A stretch of 64,000 bases of DNA from assembly GCA_000158135.1 (NCBI GenBank), contig DS999531.1, forward strand, positions 1,803,485 through 1,867,484, given 5' to 3'. The position numbers were made by a program, and so were the translations under genes. The stretch comes from Rhodobacteraceae bacterium KLH11. GTDB lineage: Bacteria > Pseudomonadota > Alphaproteobacteria > Rhodobacterales > Rhodobacteraceae. The notes under the pieces are model-generated. The model had not been told where the DNA came from and made no database searches. It was given only the letters and a program-made list of their open reading frames with translations. This document shows, in pieces, positions 17,180 to 27,769 of this stretch (position 1 is its first letter; every line of letters starts with the position of its first letter).

Positions 17180-17966
17180 TGACTGGATCGATGGCAAAGC
17201 GTGTCATGAAGTCGCGCTGCATTTCAGCGGTGAGAGGCGTCAGTTGCGATTTTTGCTTTTCGGCGCGGCGGGAATCATTGAACTGATTTAAGGAACGCAC
17301 CCACATGGACGCATCAGGATAGCTGATGACGGGCATGAAGCGTCCGATCCTGTTATGGGCGAAACTGATGATGGTGTGGGAACAGTCGCCCGCGATATAC
17401 ATGCCCAGCCCCACGCCCAGCAGCGATTTGTAGACGGGCGCTGCCCGCACGCCTTGCGCTCCGAACTCGGCGAGGTAACCGTTGGTAAAATCAATGCCGA
17501 TGGTTTCGTTCTTCGCAATCAGCGCTTCGCCATCTTTTGCCGCCAGCCGCAGCCGCTCTATAAAATCCACCGCTACGGCGTCATCATCATCGTGGCGGAA
17601 TTGCAGGCAGGGGCTCCCCGGCTCAAGGCGCGCTGCCTGCAGGACCTGTTTCATGGCTTGCCGGTGTTTCTGGTTCGGGTCGACCGGTTTTTGAATGATC
17701 CGGATCTGCTTGACAGGCGCGACAAGATCATTGAGCCGGTCCGACGCGGCTTTGGGCAGGCAATCGCCGACGACGATCAGCAATTCAAAATCTTCATCGG
17801 TCTGCGCGCGAAAGCCGGGCAGGGTTACGGCCTCAAACAGGCGAAACCGTTCTTCCAGGCGGGCGGGGTCATACAAATATCTGCGGCGCTCTTCGACCGT
17901 GTCATGTTCGATCTGAAAATCGCCAAGGGCAGGAAAGGAAAAACGGCACAGGCCAAGGACTTGCAT
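17136..17966 (-). CDS. putative rhamnosyltransferase-family protein
   Basis: The protein has 276 residues and resembles the putative rhamnosyltransferase family (PF11316) common in roseobacters: an N-terminal LxRFSFP start, ERRRYLYDPARLEERFRLFE, and a DxD-like FRHDDDDAV segment near residue 124 that would bind a nucleotide sugar and metal. There is no signal or membrane segment, so it is cytoplasmic. The acceptor is unknown, and the rhamnose assignment is the family name only. It overlaps the 3' end of the DMT transporter by 44 bases on the opposite strand. Confidence 0.75.
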   Translation of the reverse strand: MQVLGLCRFSFPALGDFQIEHDTVEERRRYLYDPARLEERFRLFEAVTLPGFRAQTDEDFELLIVVGDCLPKAASDRLNDLVAPVKQIRIIQKPVDPNQKHRQAMKQVLQAARLEPGSPCLQFRHDDDDAVAVDFIERLRLAAKDGEALIAKNETIGIDFTNGYLAEFGAQGVRAAPVYKSLLGVGLGMYIAGDCSHTIISFAHNRIGRFMPVISYPDASMWVRSLNQFNDSRRAEKQKSQLTPLTAEMQRDFMTRFAIDPVITRRIHAVTARGTV

Positions 17967-18349
17967 GGATTATCCACCGGATTGCGGGATATATGCAGTA
18001 TGCACCGCGATCCGCCTGCCCGCAATCAATGAGGGCAGAGCGCTATGATCCGGCCCCGATAAGGCATTCACGAAACGCCGCAGCCTCAGGGCTGTTGACA
18101 CCTGGTGCGACTCCGCTTAATACGCGCGCATCTCGGTACCGGGGGCCGCCCCATAACCGATTTCAGTAATGAACTGGTCAAGGCCCGGACAATTTTGCCG
18201 TTCGCGCCCTCTGATAACCAACCGCGACGTTCACCTCGGAATGGGAACGCTCGCGGATTTTGCGCTTGTGGACGCATAAGTGCAGCGAATTTAACCGCAC
18301 GCAGCCCGCGTGCATGTCATGTGTGTTGCAAAACGGGGAAAGAACCGGA
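17967..18349. other. leader region of the str operon
   Basis: About 380 bases with no convincing gene, between the divergent glycosyltransferase-like gene and rpsL. It must contain the promoter of the ribosomal operon. I could not settle on a -35/-10 pair by eye. AAAACGGGGAAAG lies before the rpsL start. Confidence 0.5.
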
Positions 18350-18721
18350 ATGCCAACTATTCAACAGCTGATCCGCAAACCGCGGCAGCCTAAAGTAAAA
18401 CGCTCGAAGTCCATGCACCTGGAGCAGTGCCCGCAGAAACGCGGCGTCTGCACCCGGGTCTACACCACCACACCGAAAAAGCCGAACTCGGCGATGCGTA
18501 AGGTTGCCAAGGTGCGCCTGACCAACGGGTTCGAGGTGATCTCGTACATCCCCGGTGAAAGCCACAACCTGCAGGAACACTCGGTTGTTCTGATCCGTGG
18601 CGGCCGTGTGAAAGACCTTCCCGGTGTGCGGTATCACATCCTGCGCGGTGTTCTGGATACTCAGGGCGTCAAAGACCGTAAGCAGCGTCGTTCGAAATAC
18701 GGCGCGAAGCGTCCCAAGTAA
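18350..18721 (+). CDS. rpsL: 30S ribosomal protein S12
   Basis: The protein has 123 residues, the standard size. The decoding-site signature [19 protein letters not shown] is present. Lys43 and Lys88, where changes give streptomycin resistance in other bacteria, are both wild type, and Asp89, the known methylthiolation site, is present. The frame is open upstream to 18260, but family alignment fixes [10 protein letters not shown] as the start. It is the first gene of the rpsL-rpsG-fusA-tuf operon. Confidence 0.98.
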   Translation: MPTIQQLIRKPRQPKVKRSKSMHLEQCPQKRGVCTRVYTTTPKKPNSAMRKVAKVRLTNGFEVISYIPGESHNLQEHSVVLIRGGRVKDLPGVRYHILRGVLDTQGVKDRKQRRSKYGAKRPK

Positions 18722-19207
<486 letters not shown>

Positions 19208-19225
19208 TTCAGAGGCTTATCAAAA

Positions 19226-21343
19226 ATGGCACGCGAATATCCGCTCGAACTGTACCGTAACTTCGGTATCATGGCGCACATCGACGCAGGTAAGACCACC
19301 TGCTCGGAGCGTATCCTGTATTACACTGGTAAATCCCACAACATCGGTGAGGTGCACGATGGTGCAGCCACCATGGACTGGATGGAGCAGGAGCAGGAAC
19401 GCGGCATCACCATCACCTCGGCTGCGACCACCACATTCTGGGAACGCACCGAAGATGGTCAGCATGCTGACACGCCCAAGCACCGCCTGAACATCATCGA
19501 CACCCCTGGCCACGTTGACTTCACCATCGAAGTCGAACGCTCGCTGGCGGTTCTCGACGGTGCCGTCTGCGTTCTGGACGCAAACGCCGGTGTTGAACCC
19601 CAAACCGAAACCGTGTGGCGTCAGGCTGACCGCTACAAGGTTCCGCGTATGGTTTTCGTCAACAAGATGGACAAGATCGGCGCAGACTTTTTCAACTGCG
19701 TTCGCATGATCGAAGACCGCACCGGCGCACGTGCTGTTCCGGTTGGTATTCCGATCGGCGCCGAAACCGAGCTGGAAGGTCTGATCGATCTGGTCACCAT
19801 GGAAGAATGGCTGTGGCAGGGCGAAGATCTGGGCGCAAGCTGGATCAAGGCACCGATCCGCGACAGCCTGAAAGACATGGCTGACGAATGGCGCGGCAAG
19901 ATGATCGAAGCGGCCGTCGAAATGGACGACGACGCAATGATGGAATACCTGGAAGGCAATGAGCCCGATGTTGAGACCCTGCGCGCCCTGCTGCGCAAAG
20001 GCACTCTGGAAATCGCGTTCGTTCCGGTTCTGGGTGGGTCTGCGTTCAAGAACAAAGGCGTTCAGCCGCTGCTCAACGCTGTGATCGACTATCTGCCCAG
20101 CCCGCTGGACGTTGTTGATTACATGGGCTTCAAACCCGGCGACGAGGAAGAAGTTCGTGACATCGCGCGTCGTGCCGATGACGACATGGCCTTCTCGGGT
20201 CTGGCGTTCAAAATCATGAACGACCCGTTTGTGGGCTCGCTGACCTTTACCCGGATCTATTCGGGCACCATGAACAAGGGTGACTCGATCCTGAACTCGA
20301 CCAAAGGTAAGAAAGAGCGCATCGGTCGTATGATGATGATGCACTCGAACAACCGGGAAGAGATCGAAGAAGCGTTTGCAGGCGACATCATCGCGCTGGC
20401 GGGTCTGAAAGACACCACCACCGGTGACACCCTGTGTGACGCGAAAGAGCCGGTGGTTCTGGAAACCATGACCTTCCCCGATCCGGTGATCGAGATCGCG
20501 GTTGAGCCCAAAACCAAGGGCGACCAGGAGAAGATGTCGCAAGGTCTGGCCCGTCTGGCCGCCGAAGACCCGTCTTTCCGTGTGGAAACTGATCTGGAAT
20601 CCGGTCAGACCATTATGAAAGGCATGGGCGAACTTCACCTGGACATTCTGGTGGATCGTCTGAAGCGCGAGTTCAAGGTTGAAGCCAACATCGGTGCGCC
20701 GCAGGTGGCCTATCGTGAGACCATCGGTCACGAGGTCGAACACACCTACACCCACAAGAAACAGTCGGGTGGTTCGGGTCAGTTCGCCGAAGTGAAGATG
20801 ATCATCTCGCCGACAGAACCTGCCGAGGGCTATTCGTTCGAAAGCCGCATCGTTGGTGGTGCCGTGCCCAAGGAATACATCCCGGGCGTTGAAAAAGGCA
20901 TCAACTCGGTCATGGACAGCGGCCCGCTGGCTGGCTTCCCCGTGATCGACTTCAAGGTTGCCCTGATCGACGGTAAGTTCCACGACGTTGACTCAAGCGT
21001 TCTGGCCTTCGAAATCGCGGCCCGTATGTGTATGCGTGAAGGCATGCGCAAAGCTGGCGCGAAACTGCTGGAACCGATCATGAAGGTCGAAGTGATCACC
21101 CCGGAAGAATATACCGGCGGTATCATCGGCGATCTGACCTCGCGTCGGGGTCAGGTATCTGGTCAGGAACCGCGCGGCAACGCGATCGCGATCGACGCGT
21201 TTGTGCCGCTGGCGAACATGTTCGGCTACATCAACACCTTGCGTTCGATGTCGTCGGGCCGTGCCCAGTTCACCATGCAGTTCGACCACTACGATCCGGT
21301 TCCGCAGAACATCTCGGACGAGATTCAGGCGAAATACGCATAA
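19226..21343 (+). CDS. fusA: elongation factor G
   Basis: The protein has 705 residues. GTPase motifs are intact: AHIDAGKTT (P-loop, near residue 17), the [11 protein letters not shown] switch I region, DTPGHVDFT and NKMD. Domains II-V follow, with the GSGQFAEV segment of domain IV and the C-terminal [11 protein letters not shown]. It drives translocation and, with RRF, ribosome recycling. The place after rpsG in the str operon marks it as the housekeeping copy. Confidence 0.98.
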   Translation: MAREYPLELYRNFGIMAHIDAGKTTCSERILYYTGKSHNIGEVHDGAATMDWMEQEQERGITITSAATTTFWERTEDGQHADTPKHRLNIIDTPGHVDFTIEVERSLAVLDGAVCVLDANAGVEPQTETVWRQADRYKVPRMVFVNKMDKIGADFFNCVRMIEDRTGARAVPVGIPIGAETELEGLIDLVTMEEWLWQGEDLGASWIKAPIRDSLKDMADEWRGKMIEAAVEMDDDAMMEYLEGNEPDVETLRALLRKGTLEIAFVPVLGGSAFKNKGVQPLLNAVIDYLPSPLDVVDYMGFKPGDEEEVRDIARRADDDMAFSGLAFKIMNDPFVGSLTFTRIYSGTMNKGDSILNSTKGKKERIGRMMMMHSNNREEIEEAFAGDIIALAGLKDTTTGDTLCDAKEPVVLETMTFPDPVIEIAVEPKTKGDQEKMSQGLARLAAEDPSFRVETDLESGQTIMKGMGELHLDILVDRLKREFKVEANIGAPQVAYRETIGHEVEHTYTHKKQSGGSGQFAEVKMIISPTEPAEGYSFESRIVGGAVPKEYIPGVEKGINSVMDSGPLAGFPVIDFKVALIDGKFHDVDSSVLAFEIAARMCMREGMRKAGAKLLEPIMKVEVITPEEYTGGIIGDLTSRRGQVSGQEPRGNAIAIDAFVPLANMFGYINTLRSMSSGRAQFTMQFDHYDPVPQNISDEIQAKYA

Positions 21344-21353
21344 GCGAAGATTT

Positions 21354-21380
21354 GAGGGAGCTCCGGTCAGGGGCTCCCTT
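21354..21380 (+). promoter_or_regulatory. stem-loop between fusA and tuf
   Basis: AGGGAGC (21355-21361) pairs with GCTCCCT (21373-21379), extended by a G-U and two G-C pairs around a five-base loop. No long T-run follows, so it is a weak terminator at best. It may be an attenuating or RNA-stabilising element that sets tuf output against fusA. AAAAAGGAGG, a strong ribosome site, follows it. Confidence 0.5.
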
Positions 21381-21403
21381 CATTACCGAAAAAGGAGGCC
21401 ATC

Positions 21404-22579
<1,176 letters not shown>

Positions 22580-22604
22580 GTCGCATTAGCGAATGATCGA
22601 ACGG

Positions 22605-22634
22605 AAAGGGCGTCCCCCGGGGACGCCCTTTTTT
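22605..22634 (+). terminator. intrinsic terminator of the str operon
   Basis: AAAGGGCGTCCC is followed by its complement GGGACGCCC and a run of six T. The GC-rich stem of about 12 pairs with a small loop and T-tail is a textbook Rho-independent terminator, 25 bases after the tuf stop. Confidence 0.92.
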
Positions 22635-22742
22635 GTTTGATAATCATACCTGCCTCGCCTGAGATTATTCGTCGAATAATCTCGGACCAAGACCCAACAG
22701 GTGAAACTAAAGACAAGGCTACTCTTGCAAGCAGCGCGCGCC

Positions 22743-23084
22743 TCAGTCGTAAGCCGCGTCCACGATGAACTCCACTTTCAACTCGGGCCGGGCCAGTTTG
22801 GCTTCGCCACATGCCCGCGCAGGTGCATGGCCGGTTGGAACCCATGCATTCCAGACCTCGTTCAACCCGGCAAAGTCTTTCATATCAGCCAGCCAGATGG
22901 TCACGCGAAGCATTTTTTCGCGCGATGACCCGGCTTTTTCGAGCAGGGCGTCGATCTTTTCTAGGCAAACCCGGACCTGCTCCTGAATCGTCTCACCTTC
23001 GGCAACTTGCCCGGTCAGATAAGCAACGCCGTTATGTTTCACGATTTTGGAAGACCGTTCGCCGGTTTCGATACGTTCAATCAT
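22743..23084 (-). CDS. RidA-family (YjgF/YER057c/UK114) protein
   Basis: The protein has 113 residues, a trimeric chorismate-mutase-like fold. It keeps VAYLTGQV near residue 20, VRVCLEKIDALLEKAGSS, and a conserved Arg in PARACGEAKLA near residue 90 that in RidA binds the carboxylate of 2-iminoacids. The core family hydrolyses reactive enamine/imine intermediates. The C-terminal ELKVEFIVDA is typical of the wider RidA-like subfamilies, some of which have other substrates. It lies downstream of, and in the same direction as, the acyltransferase gene. Confidence 0.85.
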   Translation of the reverse strand: MIERIETGERSSKIVKHNGVAYLTGQVAEGETIQEQVRVCLEKIDALLEKAGSSREKMLRVTIWLADMKDFAGLNEVWNAWVPTGHAPARACGEAKLARPELKVEFIVDAAYD

Positions 23085-23186
23085 CAGAAATTCTCATTGT
23101 TGATGTGTGATGCAGGTGTTCTTGTTCATAACAAGCCGGGTTTGGCAAATGGAAACCGTGGGTGGCCTCGGCGCAGCGAGGGTGAC

Positions 23187-23894
23187 CTAGCCCTTTCCAG
23201 CCACCCAAGGAACCCGTCCAACCATTTTGTCAGCTTCGGCGGTGATATCGTTCATATGGTGCTCAAGACTCAGTCGCAGTGTTTCGATTTGGTCTTCTGT
23301 CGCCTTTCGGGGTACCGGATCGGTCCACTCACGGCACAGAAACACGCCTTTGTTCCGCCAGGGGCGCGGCATCAGCAAACGGTCCCAGGTTCCGGCCTCG
23401 CGCCCATGGCAGGCTGAATAGGTGATGCCGAAGACGCGTTTGCCAGATGTGCGCGCCCAGACCAGCGGAACGGTTGAAGACACGCGTTCAGGGCCGCGCG
23501 GCCCGTCAGCGGCGATGCCGATCGATATGCCCTGTTTCATCTTGCCCAGAACTTCGCGCGATAGCGCAACATGGCGTTTGCGGCTGGACATGGCGATCGT
23601 GTCCATGCCGAACAGCTTTTGTACACGTCCTACCATGCTACCGGCGCGGGCAGCGGAGGTAATCGAACAGATGCGCCCCTTGTCGAGCGGAAAAAAATAG
23701 GGCGATTGCGCCAGTCGCTGATGCCATAAAACAACGATGACCGGCTCGCCTTGTTCAGCAAGCTGGTCGAGCTCTTCATATCCGATGCGTTGCCAGCGCG
23801 TATTACGGTGCACCATTCGGATATAGCTTGCGATGCGCCGGGCCACCCAGTTCAGCACGGCGTCGCTGTCGGCTATTTTTGTGCGGATGCTCAA
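23187..23894 (-). CDS. lysophospholipid-acyltransferase-like protein (DUF374)
   Basis: The protein has 235 residues. It shows the acyltransferase-like His in VVLWHQRLAQSPYFF (about residues 63-77) and AADGPRGP (about residue 142), the pattern of the DUF374/LPLAT group. I chose a TTG start at 23894, where AGAGGGA precedes it and the protein starts like its relatives; a frame to 23987 adds a basic segment with no family match. Related proteins act in lipid A or phospholipid acylation at the inner membrane. Exact acceptor unknown. Confidence 0.75.
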   Translation of the reverse strand: MSIRTKIADSDAVLNWVARRIASYIRMVHRNTRWQRIGYEELDQLAEQGEPVIVVLWHQRLAQSPYFFPLDKGRICSITSAARAGSMVGRVQKLFGMDTIAMSSRKRHVALSREVLGKMKQGISIGIAADGPRGPERVSSTVPLVWARTSGKRVFGITYSACHGREAGTWDRLLMPRPWRNKGVFLCREWTDPVPRKATEDQIETLRLSLEHHMNDITAEADKMVGRVPWVAGKG

Positions 23895-24036
23895 GATCGT
23901 GGTCCCTCTGCTGGCCGTGCCTTGTCTTAAAGAACTGCGTGTCGGGTGCAACTTTTTTATCCGTGGCAAAGTGCTTGGAAAACACAAAAAGCCTCTTGAG
24001 TCCTTTGCTCGGCTGGCATATCTGAGGGCCCAGCCT

Positions 24037-24112
24037 AGGGGTATAGCTCAGTTGGTAGAGCGACGGTCTCCAAAACCGTAGGTCGCGGGTTCGAACCCTG
24101 CTGCCCCTGCCA
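24037..24112 (+). tRNA. tRNA-Trp (anticodon CCA)
   Basis: A complete 76-base cloverleaf including an encoded CCA end. The acceptor stem AGGGGTA pairs with TGCCCCT with one G-U, the D arm is GCTC...GAGC, the anticodon stem is ACGGT/ACCGT with loop CTCCAAA (anticodon 24070-24072), and the T arm is GCGGG TTCGAAC CCTGC. In many relatives secE and nusG follow this tRNA; here they do not. Confidence 0.97.
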
Positions 24113-24340
24113 TTTCCTTCAGACTGCATCAAATTCCTGCCACAGGCGTGGCGTATCAGGGTATTTGTTCGGCGCAATTCACTTGACGTGCTGGGCAAGA
24201 AAGAAAAAGCTTGATCAAGGCTGTGGGAAAAGCCATCAGGTTGGTCCGGCTAACACGCGAAAGTTGCTGAACTTTTGTTGTGGGCCGGGCAGGCCTGACC
24301 GGGTAGGGGAGCCCGGAACCGAGTGGGGATAATGGGGACA

Positions 24341-27300
24341 ATGGCAGAGATCGACGTATTTCTTGAAGAGCTCGGGCTGTCGAAATACGCGCCTGTTTTT
24401 GCGTCAAATGAAATCTCGCTGAATGATTTGTCTCATCTGTCCGACCATGACCTGATTGATCTGGGTCTGCCACTGGGGCCGCGGCGGCGGCTGATGGCCG
24501 CGCTTGGATCAACGCGCGAGGCGAAACCTGCGCCGGTCAAGGGGCAGGGCAAGATCGTGGCCGAGCGGCGGCAACTGACCGTGATGTTCGTGGATCTGGT
24601 GGGCTCAACCGCGATGTCGGAACGGCTGGACCCCGAAGACCTGGGCGAGTTGCTGCGCCGCTTCAAGGAAATCTGCTCAACATCGGTCGCGCGTTTTGGC
24701 GGACATGTCGCCAGTTTCATGGGCGATGGGGCGATGATCTATTTCGGGTATCCGCATGCGCTGGAAGATGCGGCCTCGCGTGCGGTGCATGCGGGTTTGC
24801 ATATTCTGGACGAGCTGGCCCGCATCGAAGGTCAGGAACAGCTGAGCGCCCGGATCGGCGTGTCGACCGGGCTGGTTGTTGTGGGCGAGATCCACGGCGA
24901 GGGGCTGAAAGAACATGATGTGGTCATGGGGCGTACACCCAATCTGGCCGCGCGTTTGCAGGGGCTGGCCGAGCCCAATACGCTGATCATCAGCCCTTCG
25001 ACCCGCAGGCTGATTGGCAACGCGTTCGATCTGCAGGATCAGGGGTCATTCGCGCTCAAGGGGTTTTCCGAGCAGATACAGGCCTGGACGGTAACCGGCC
25101 AAGCCCGTATCGAGCGCCGGTTTGACATCATGCCGGATGCCGGGGCAGGGCGGCTTGTGGGGCGTCATGCTGAATTTCGCAAACTGACCGACAAATGGCA
25201 TGAGGTGAGCCGCGGCGCTGGTCAGTCCGTACTGATCACGGGCGAGGCCGGGATCGGGAAATCACGCCTGATCGAGGGGCTAAGCCAGGCGCTGCAAGAT
25301 CAGGGGGCATTGCGTCTGAACTTTCAGTGCTCGCCTTTTCATGCCAGTTCGGCCCTTTATCCGGTCATTCAGCATCTGGAACGCGCGGCGGGTTTTGCGC
25401 CGTCTGACAATGATGCGGAAAAGCTTGAAAAACTCGCACATCTCTTGCGGAAGCACTCGCCCGAGCATTTGCGCCTGATCGCGGATCTGCTGAGCGTCGA
25501 TGCTGACGAAACACTGGGGCCGCTTGACCTGCCACCGCAGGCAAAGCTGGAACAAACGCTGGAGGCGGTGACCGAGCAGCTTGTTGCGCTGGCGCAGGAG
25601 CGGCCGGTCCTGGTGTTGTTCGAGGACGCCCATTGGGTTGATCCGACCACGTTATCCCTGACCGACAGGGTGATCGAGCGTATCCGGGATTTGCCGGTGC
25701 TGATCATCGTGACCGCCCGCCCCGGTTTCGATCCTGGCTGGGGGTTGCATCACAACACGCTGCATATCCCACTCAGGCGACTGGAGAATCGGGACGTGGC
25801 CGAGATTGTGGGCGAAGTTGCCGCAGGCAACTCGGTGCCCGCCGAGGTGTGCGATCTGATCGCCGCCAAAACCGACGGCATTCCCCTTTATGTTCAGGAA
25901 GTGACCCGGGGTCTTCTGGAATCGGGTCAATTGCGCCTGACCGATCAGGGTTATGTTCTGCGCGGGCCATTGCCGTCGCTATCGGTTCCAAACACGCTCA
26001 AGGATTCACTGATGGAGCGTCTGGACCGGTTGGGCACGGCCAAAGAAGTGGCCCAGACCGGGGCTGTGTTTGGCCGCCAGTTCTCGATTGCGTTGCTGGC
26101 GTCGGTGTCGATTCTGTCCCCGGCAGTGTTGCAGGCGGGGCTGGATCAGCTTTCGTCGGCCGGGATTATCCTGCAAGCGCCGGATGCGACCGACGATGAG
26201 TTCATCTTTCGCCACGCGTTGATCCGCGACATGGCTTATGACAGCCTGTTACGCACGGAACGGCAAGTGTTGCACGACCGTGCGGCCGGGGCATTGCTGG
26301 ATAGTCAGCCGCAGCTGGCCCAGACCCAGCCCGAGGTTTTGGCCCAGCATTATACCCTGGCCCATCGCACAGACGAAGCCGTGCTGCATTGGCAAAGCGC
26401 CGGACGGCGGGCGATTGAACGCTCGGCCCTGACCGAAGCGCTGACGCATCTGTCGAAAGCGCTGGACCAGTTGGCAGAACTGCCCAAGAGCCGCGAGCGC
26501 GATCTGCAGGAGATCGACATCCAGATTCTGCGCGCCGGTGTTTTACGTTCGACCAGCGGGATATCGGGGGTTGCGACCGGAGAGGCCTATAGCCGCCTGC
26601 GCGATCTGTGTCATCGCGCGGATGAAACTGAACGGCTGTTCCCTGTGCTCAACGGGCTTTATGCCTTTCATCTGGTGCGCGCAGAATACCGGATGGCGCA
26701 GGAAGTGTCGGCGCAGATTCTGGAGCTGGCGGCAGAGACGGGCAAGACTGAACACCGAATGGTTGGCCATCGTGCGATGGGGGCAGTGCAACTTCACCTG
26801 GGTCATCTGGCCCAGGCGCAGAGCCATCTGGAGCAGGCCTGGTCGCTTTATGACTTCGATCAGCACAGCCAACTGGCCTATGTCTATGGAACCGATCACG
26901 CGGCGATCACCTCGGCATTTCTGGGGACCTGCTATTGCCTGATGGGGCGGCATCAGGAAGCGCTGCAGGTGCAGCGCACGGCGCTGGCCTGGGCCAAAGA
27001 CCTCAAGCATGCCCATAGCGTGGCACAAATTCTGGTCTATATGTGCAAGGCGCATCTGCTGGTTCGGGATATTCCGGCGTTGCAGCAGGATGTAGAGGCG
27101 CTGTCCAGCATAGCCGAGGAACACTCGCTGCAGTTTCTGGGGGCCATTGCCCGCTTGTGGGGTAGCTGGGCGCAGGCCACAACCACGGCTGACCCCGAGC
27201 ATATTGAAGACTTGCGACAGGCCTCGGAAGACTGGTGGTCAGTCGGCGCGGGCAACTACAGAAGTTTCTTTCCCTCACTGATTGCCGAGATTCAGATCAG

Positions 27301-27646
27301 CGCCGGGGATCATGAGGCCGCGCGGCAGACTATGAAGCAGGCCGCGCAGGCTTTGCGTGAGACAGAAGAGAAATGGGCCGAGGCCGAGCAACTGCGCATC
27401 GAGGCTGCACTGATCGCCAAAATCGGGGGCGATCCGGAACCCTTGCTGCTTCGCGCGATCAAGACCGCCCAGCACCAAGGCGCCCGCCTTTACGAGCTGC
27501 GCGCGGCCATCGCGCTGACCCAGTGGCGGAAACAGCGTGGAGAGCCGCTTGGCGGGGCACTGAACGCGGCGCTGTCGCATTTCGGACAGAGCGCAGATCA
27601 GTCAGACCTGAAAGACGCGCGGGCCCTGATGGAAGCGACCACTTGA
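24341..27646 (+). CDS. SAM-domain class III cyclase with AAA ATPase and TPR output module
   Basis: The protein has about 1101 residues. Domains in order: a SAM domain (about 3-58), a class III adenylate/guanylate cyclase domain (about 75-245, with metal-binding MFVDLVGST and FMGDGAMIYFG and the purine/transition-state segment GRTPNLAARLQ), a MalT-like ATPase with Walker A GEAGIGKS near residue 302 and Walker B-like VLVLFEDAHW near 426, and a long TPR-like C-terminal half. Cyclase residues look intact, so cyclic nucleotide synthesis is plausible; the ATPase/TPR part probably senses or scaffolds. Starts at 24332 or GTG 24323 are also possible. The gene stands alone after tRNA-Trp. Confidence 0.88.
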   Translation: MAEIDVFLEELGLSKYAPVFASNEISLNDLSHLSDHDLIDLGLPLGPRRRLMAALGSTREAKPAPVKGQGKIVAERRQLTVMFVDLVGSTAMSERLDPEDLGELLRRFKEICSTSVARFGGHVASFMGDGAMIYFGYPHALEDAASRAVHAGLHILDELARIEGQEQLSARIGVSTGLVVVGEIHGEGLKEHDVVMGRTPNLAARLQGLAEPNTLIISPSTRRLIGNAFDLQDQGSFALKGFSEQIQAWTVTGQARIERRFDIMPDAGAGRLVGRHAEFRKLTDKWHEVSRGAGQSVLITGEAGIGKSRLIEGLSQALQDQGALRLNFQCSPFHASSALYPVIQHLERAAGFAPSDNDAEKLEKLAHLLRKHSPEHLRLIADLLSVDADETLGPLDLPPQAKLEQTLEAVTEQLVALAQERPVLVLFEDAHWVDPTTLSLTDRVIERIRDLPVLIIVTARPGFDPGWGLHHNTLHIPLRRLENRDVAEIVGEVAAGNSVPAEVCDLIAAKTDGIPLYVQEVTRGLLESGQLRLTDQGYVLRGPLPSLSVPNTLKDSLMERLDRLGTAKEVAQTGAVFGRQFSIALLASVSILSPAVLQAGLDQLSSAGIILQAPDATDDEFIFRHALIRDMAYDSLLRTERQVLHDRAAGALLDSQPQLAQTQPEVLAQHYTLAHRTDEAVLHWQSAGRRAIERSALTEALTHLSKALDQLAELPKSRERDLQEIDIQILRAGVLRSTSGISGVATGEAYSRLRDLCHRADETERLFPVLNGLYAFHLVRAEYRMAQEVSAQILELAAETGKTEHRMVGHRAMGAVQLHLGHLAQAQSHLEQAWSLYDFDQHSQLAYVYGTDHAAITSAFLGTCYCLMGRHQEALQVQRTALAWAKDLKHAHSVAQILVYMCKAHLLVRDIPALQQDVEALSSIAEEHSLQFLGAIARLWGSWAQATTTADPEHIEDLRQASEDWWSVGAGNYRSFFPSLIAEIQISAGDHEAARQTMKQAAQALRETEEKWAEAEQLRIEAALIAKIGGDPEPLLLRAIKTAQHQGARLYELRAAIALTQWRKQRGEPLGGALNAALSHFGQSADQSDLKDARALMEATT

Positions 27647-27718
27647 CCGACAGGGCCTGTTGCTGCCAGCTTGGGCATCGGCAGAACTGGGATGATATCA
27701 AAAATTTAACAGCGCAGC

Positions 27719-27740
27719 GCAGAGGTGACGCCCTCTGCGG
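27719..27740. promoter_or_regulatory. hairpin upstream of the oxidase operon
   Basis: CGCAGAGG (27719-27726) is the exact complement of CCTCTGCG (27733-27740), with a six-base loop. It lies in the 123 bases between the cyclase and the five-gene oxidase operon. With no T-run directly after, it may be a transcript-end hairpin of the cyclase or a leader element of the operon. Confidence 0.45.
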
Positions 27741-27769
27741 AGCTGCCTTATTTGGTTTGAGGAGACCCG

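Noticed and set aside
19220-20983. 587-codon antisense frame over fusA
   Set aside because: It is a codon-bias shadow of fusA; residues are rich in His, Arg and Val with no domain.
24037-24112. tRNA-Trp as an integration site for an island
   Set aside because: I found no second copy of the tRNA 3' end and no integrase gene in the window.
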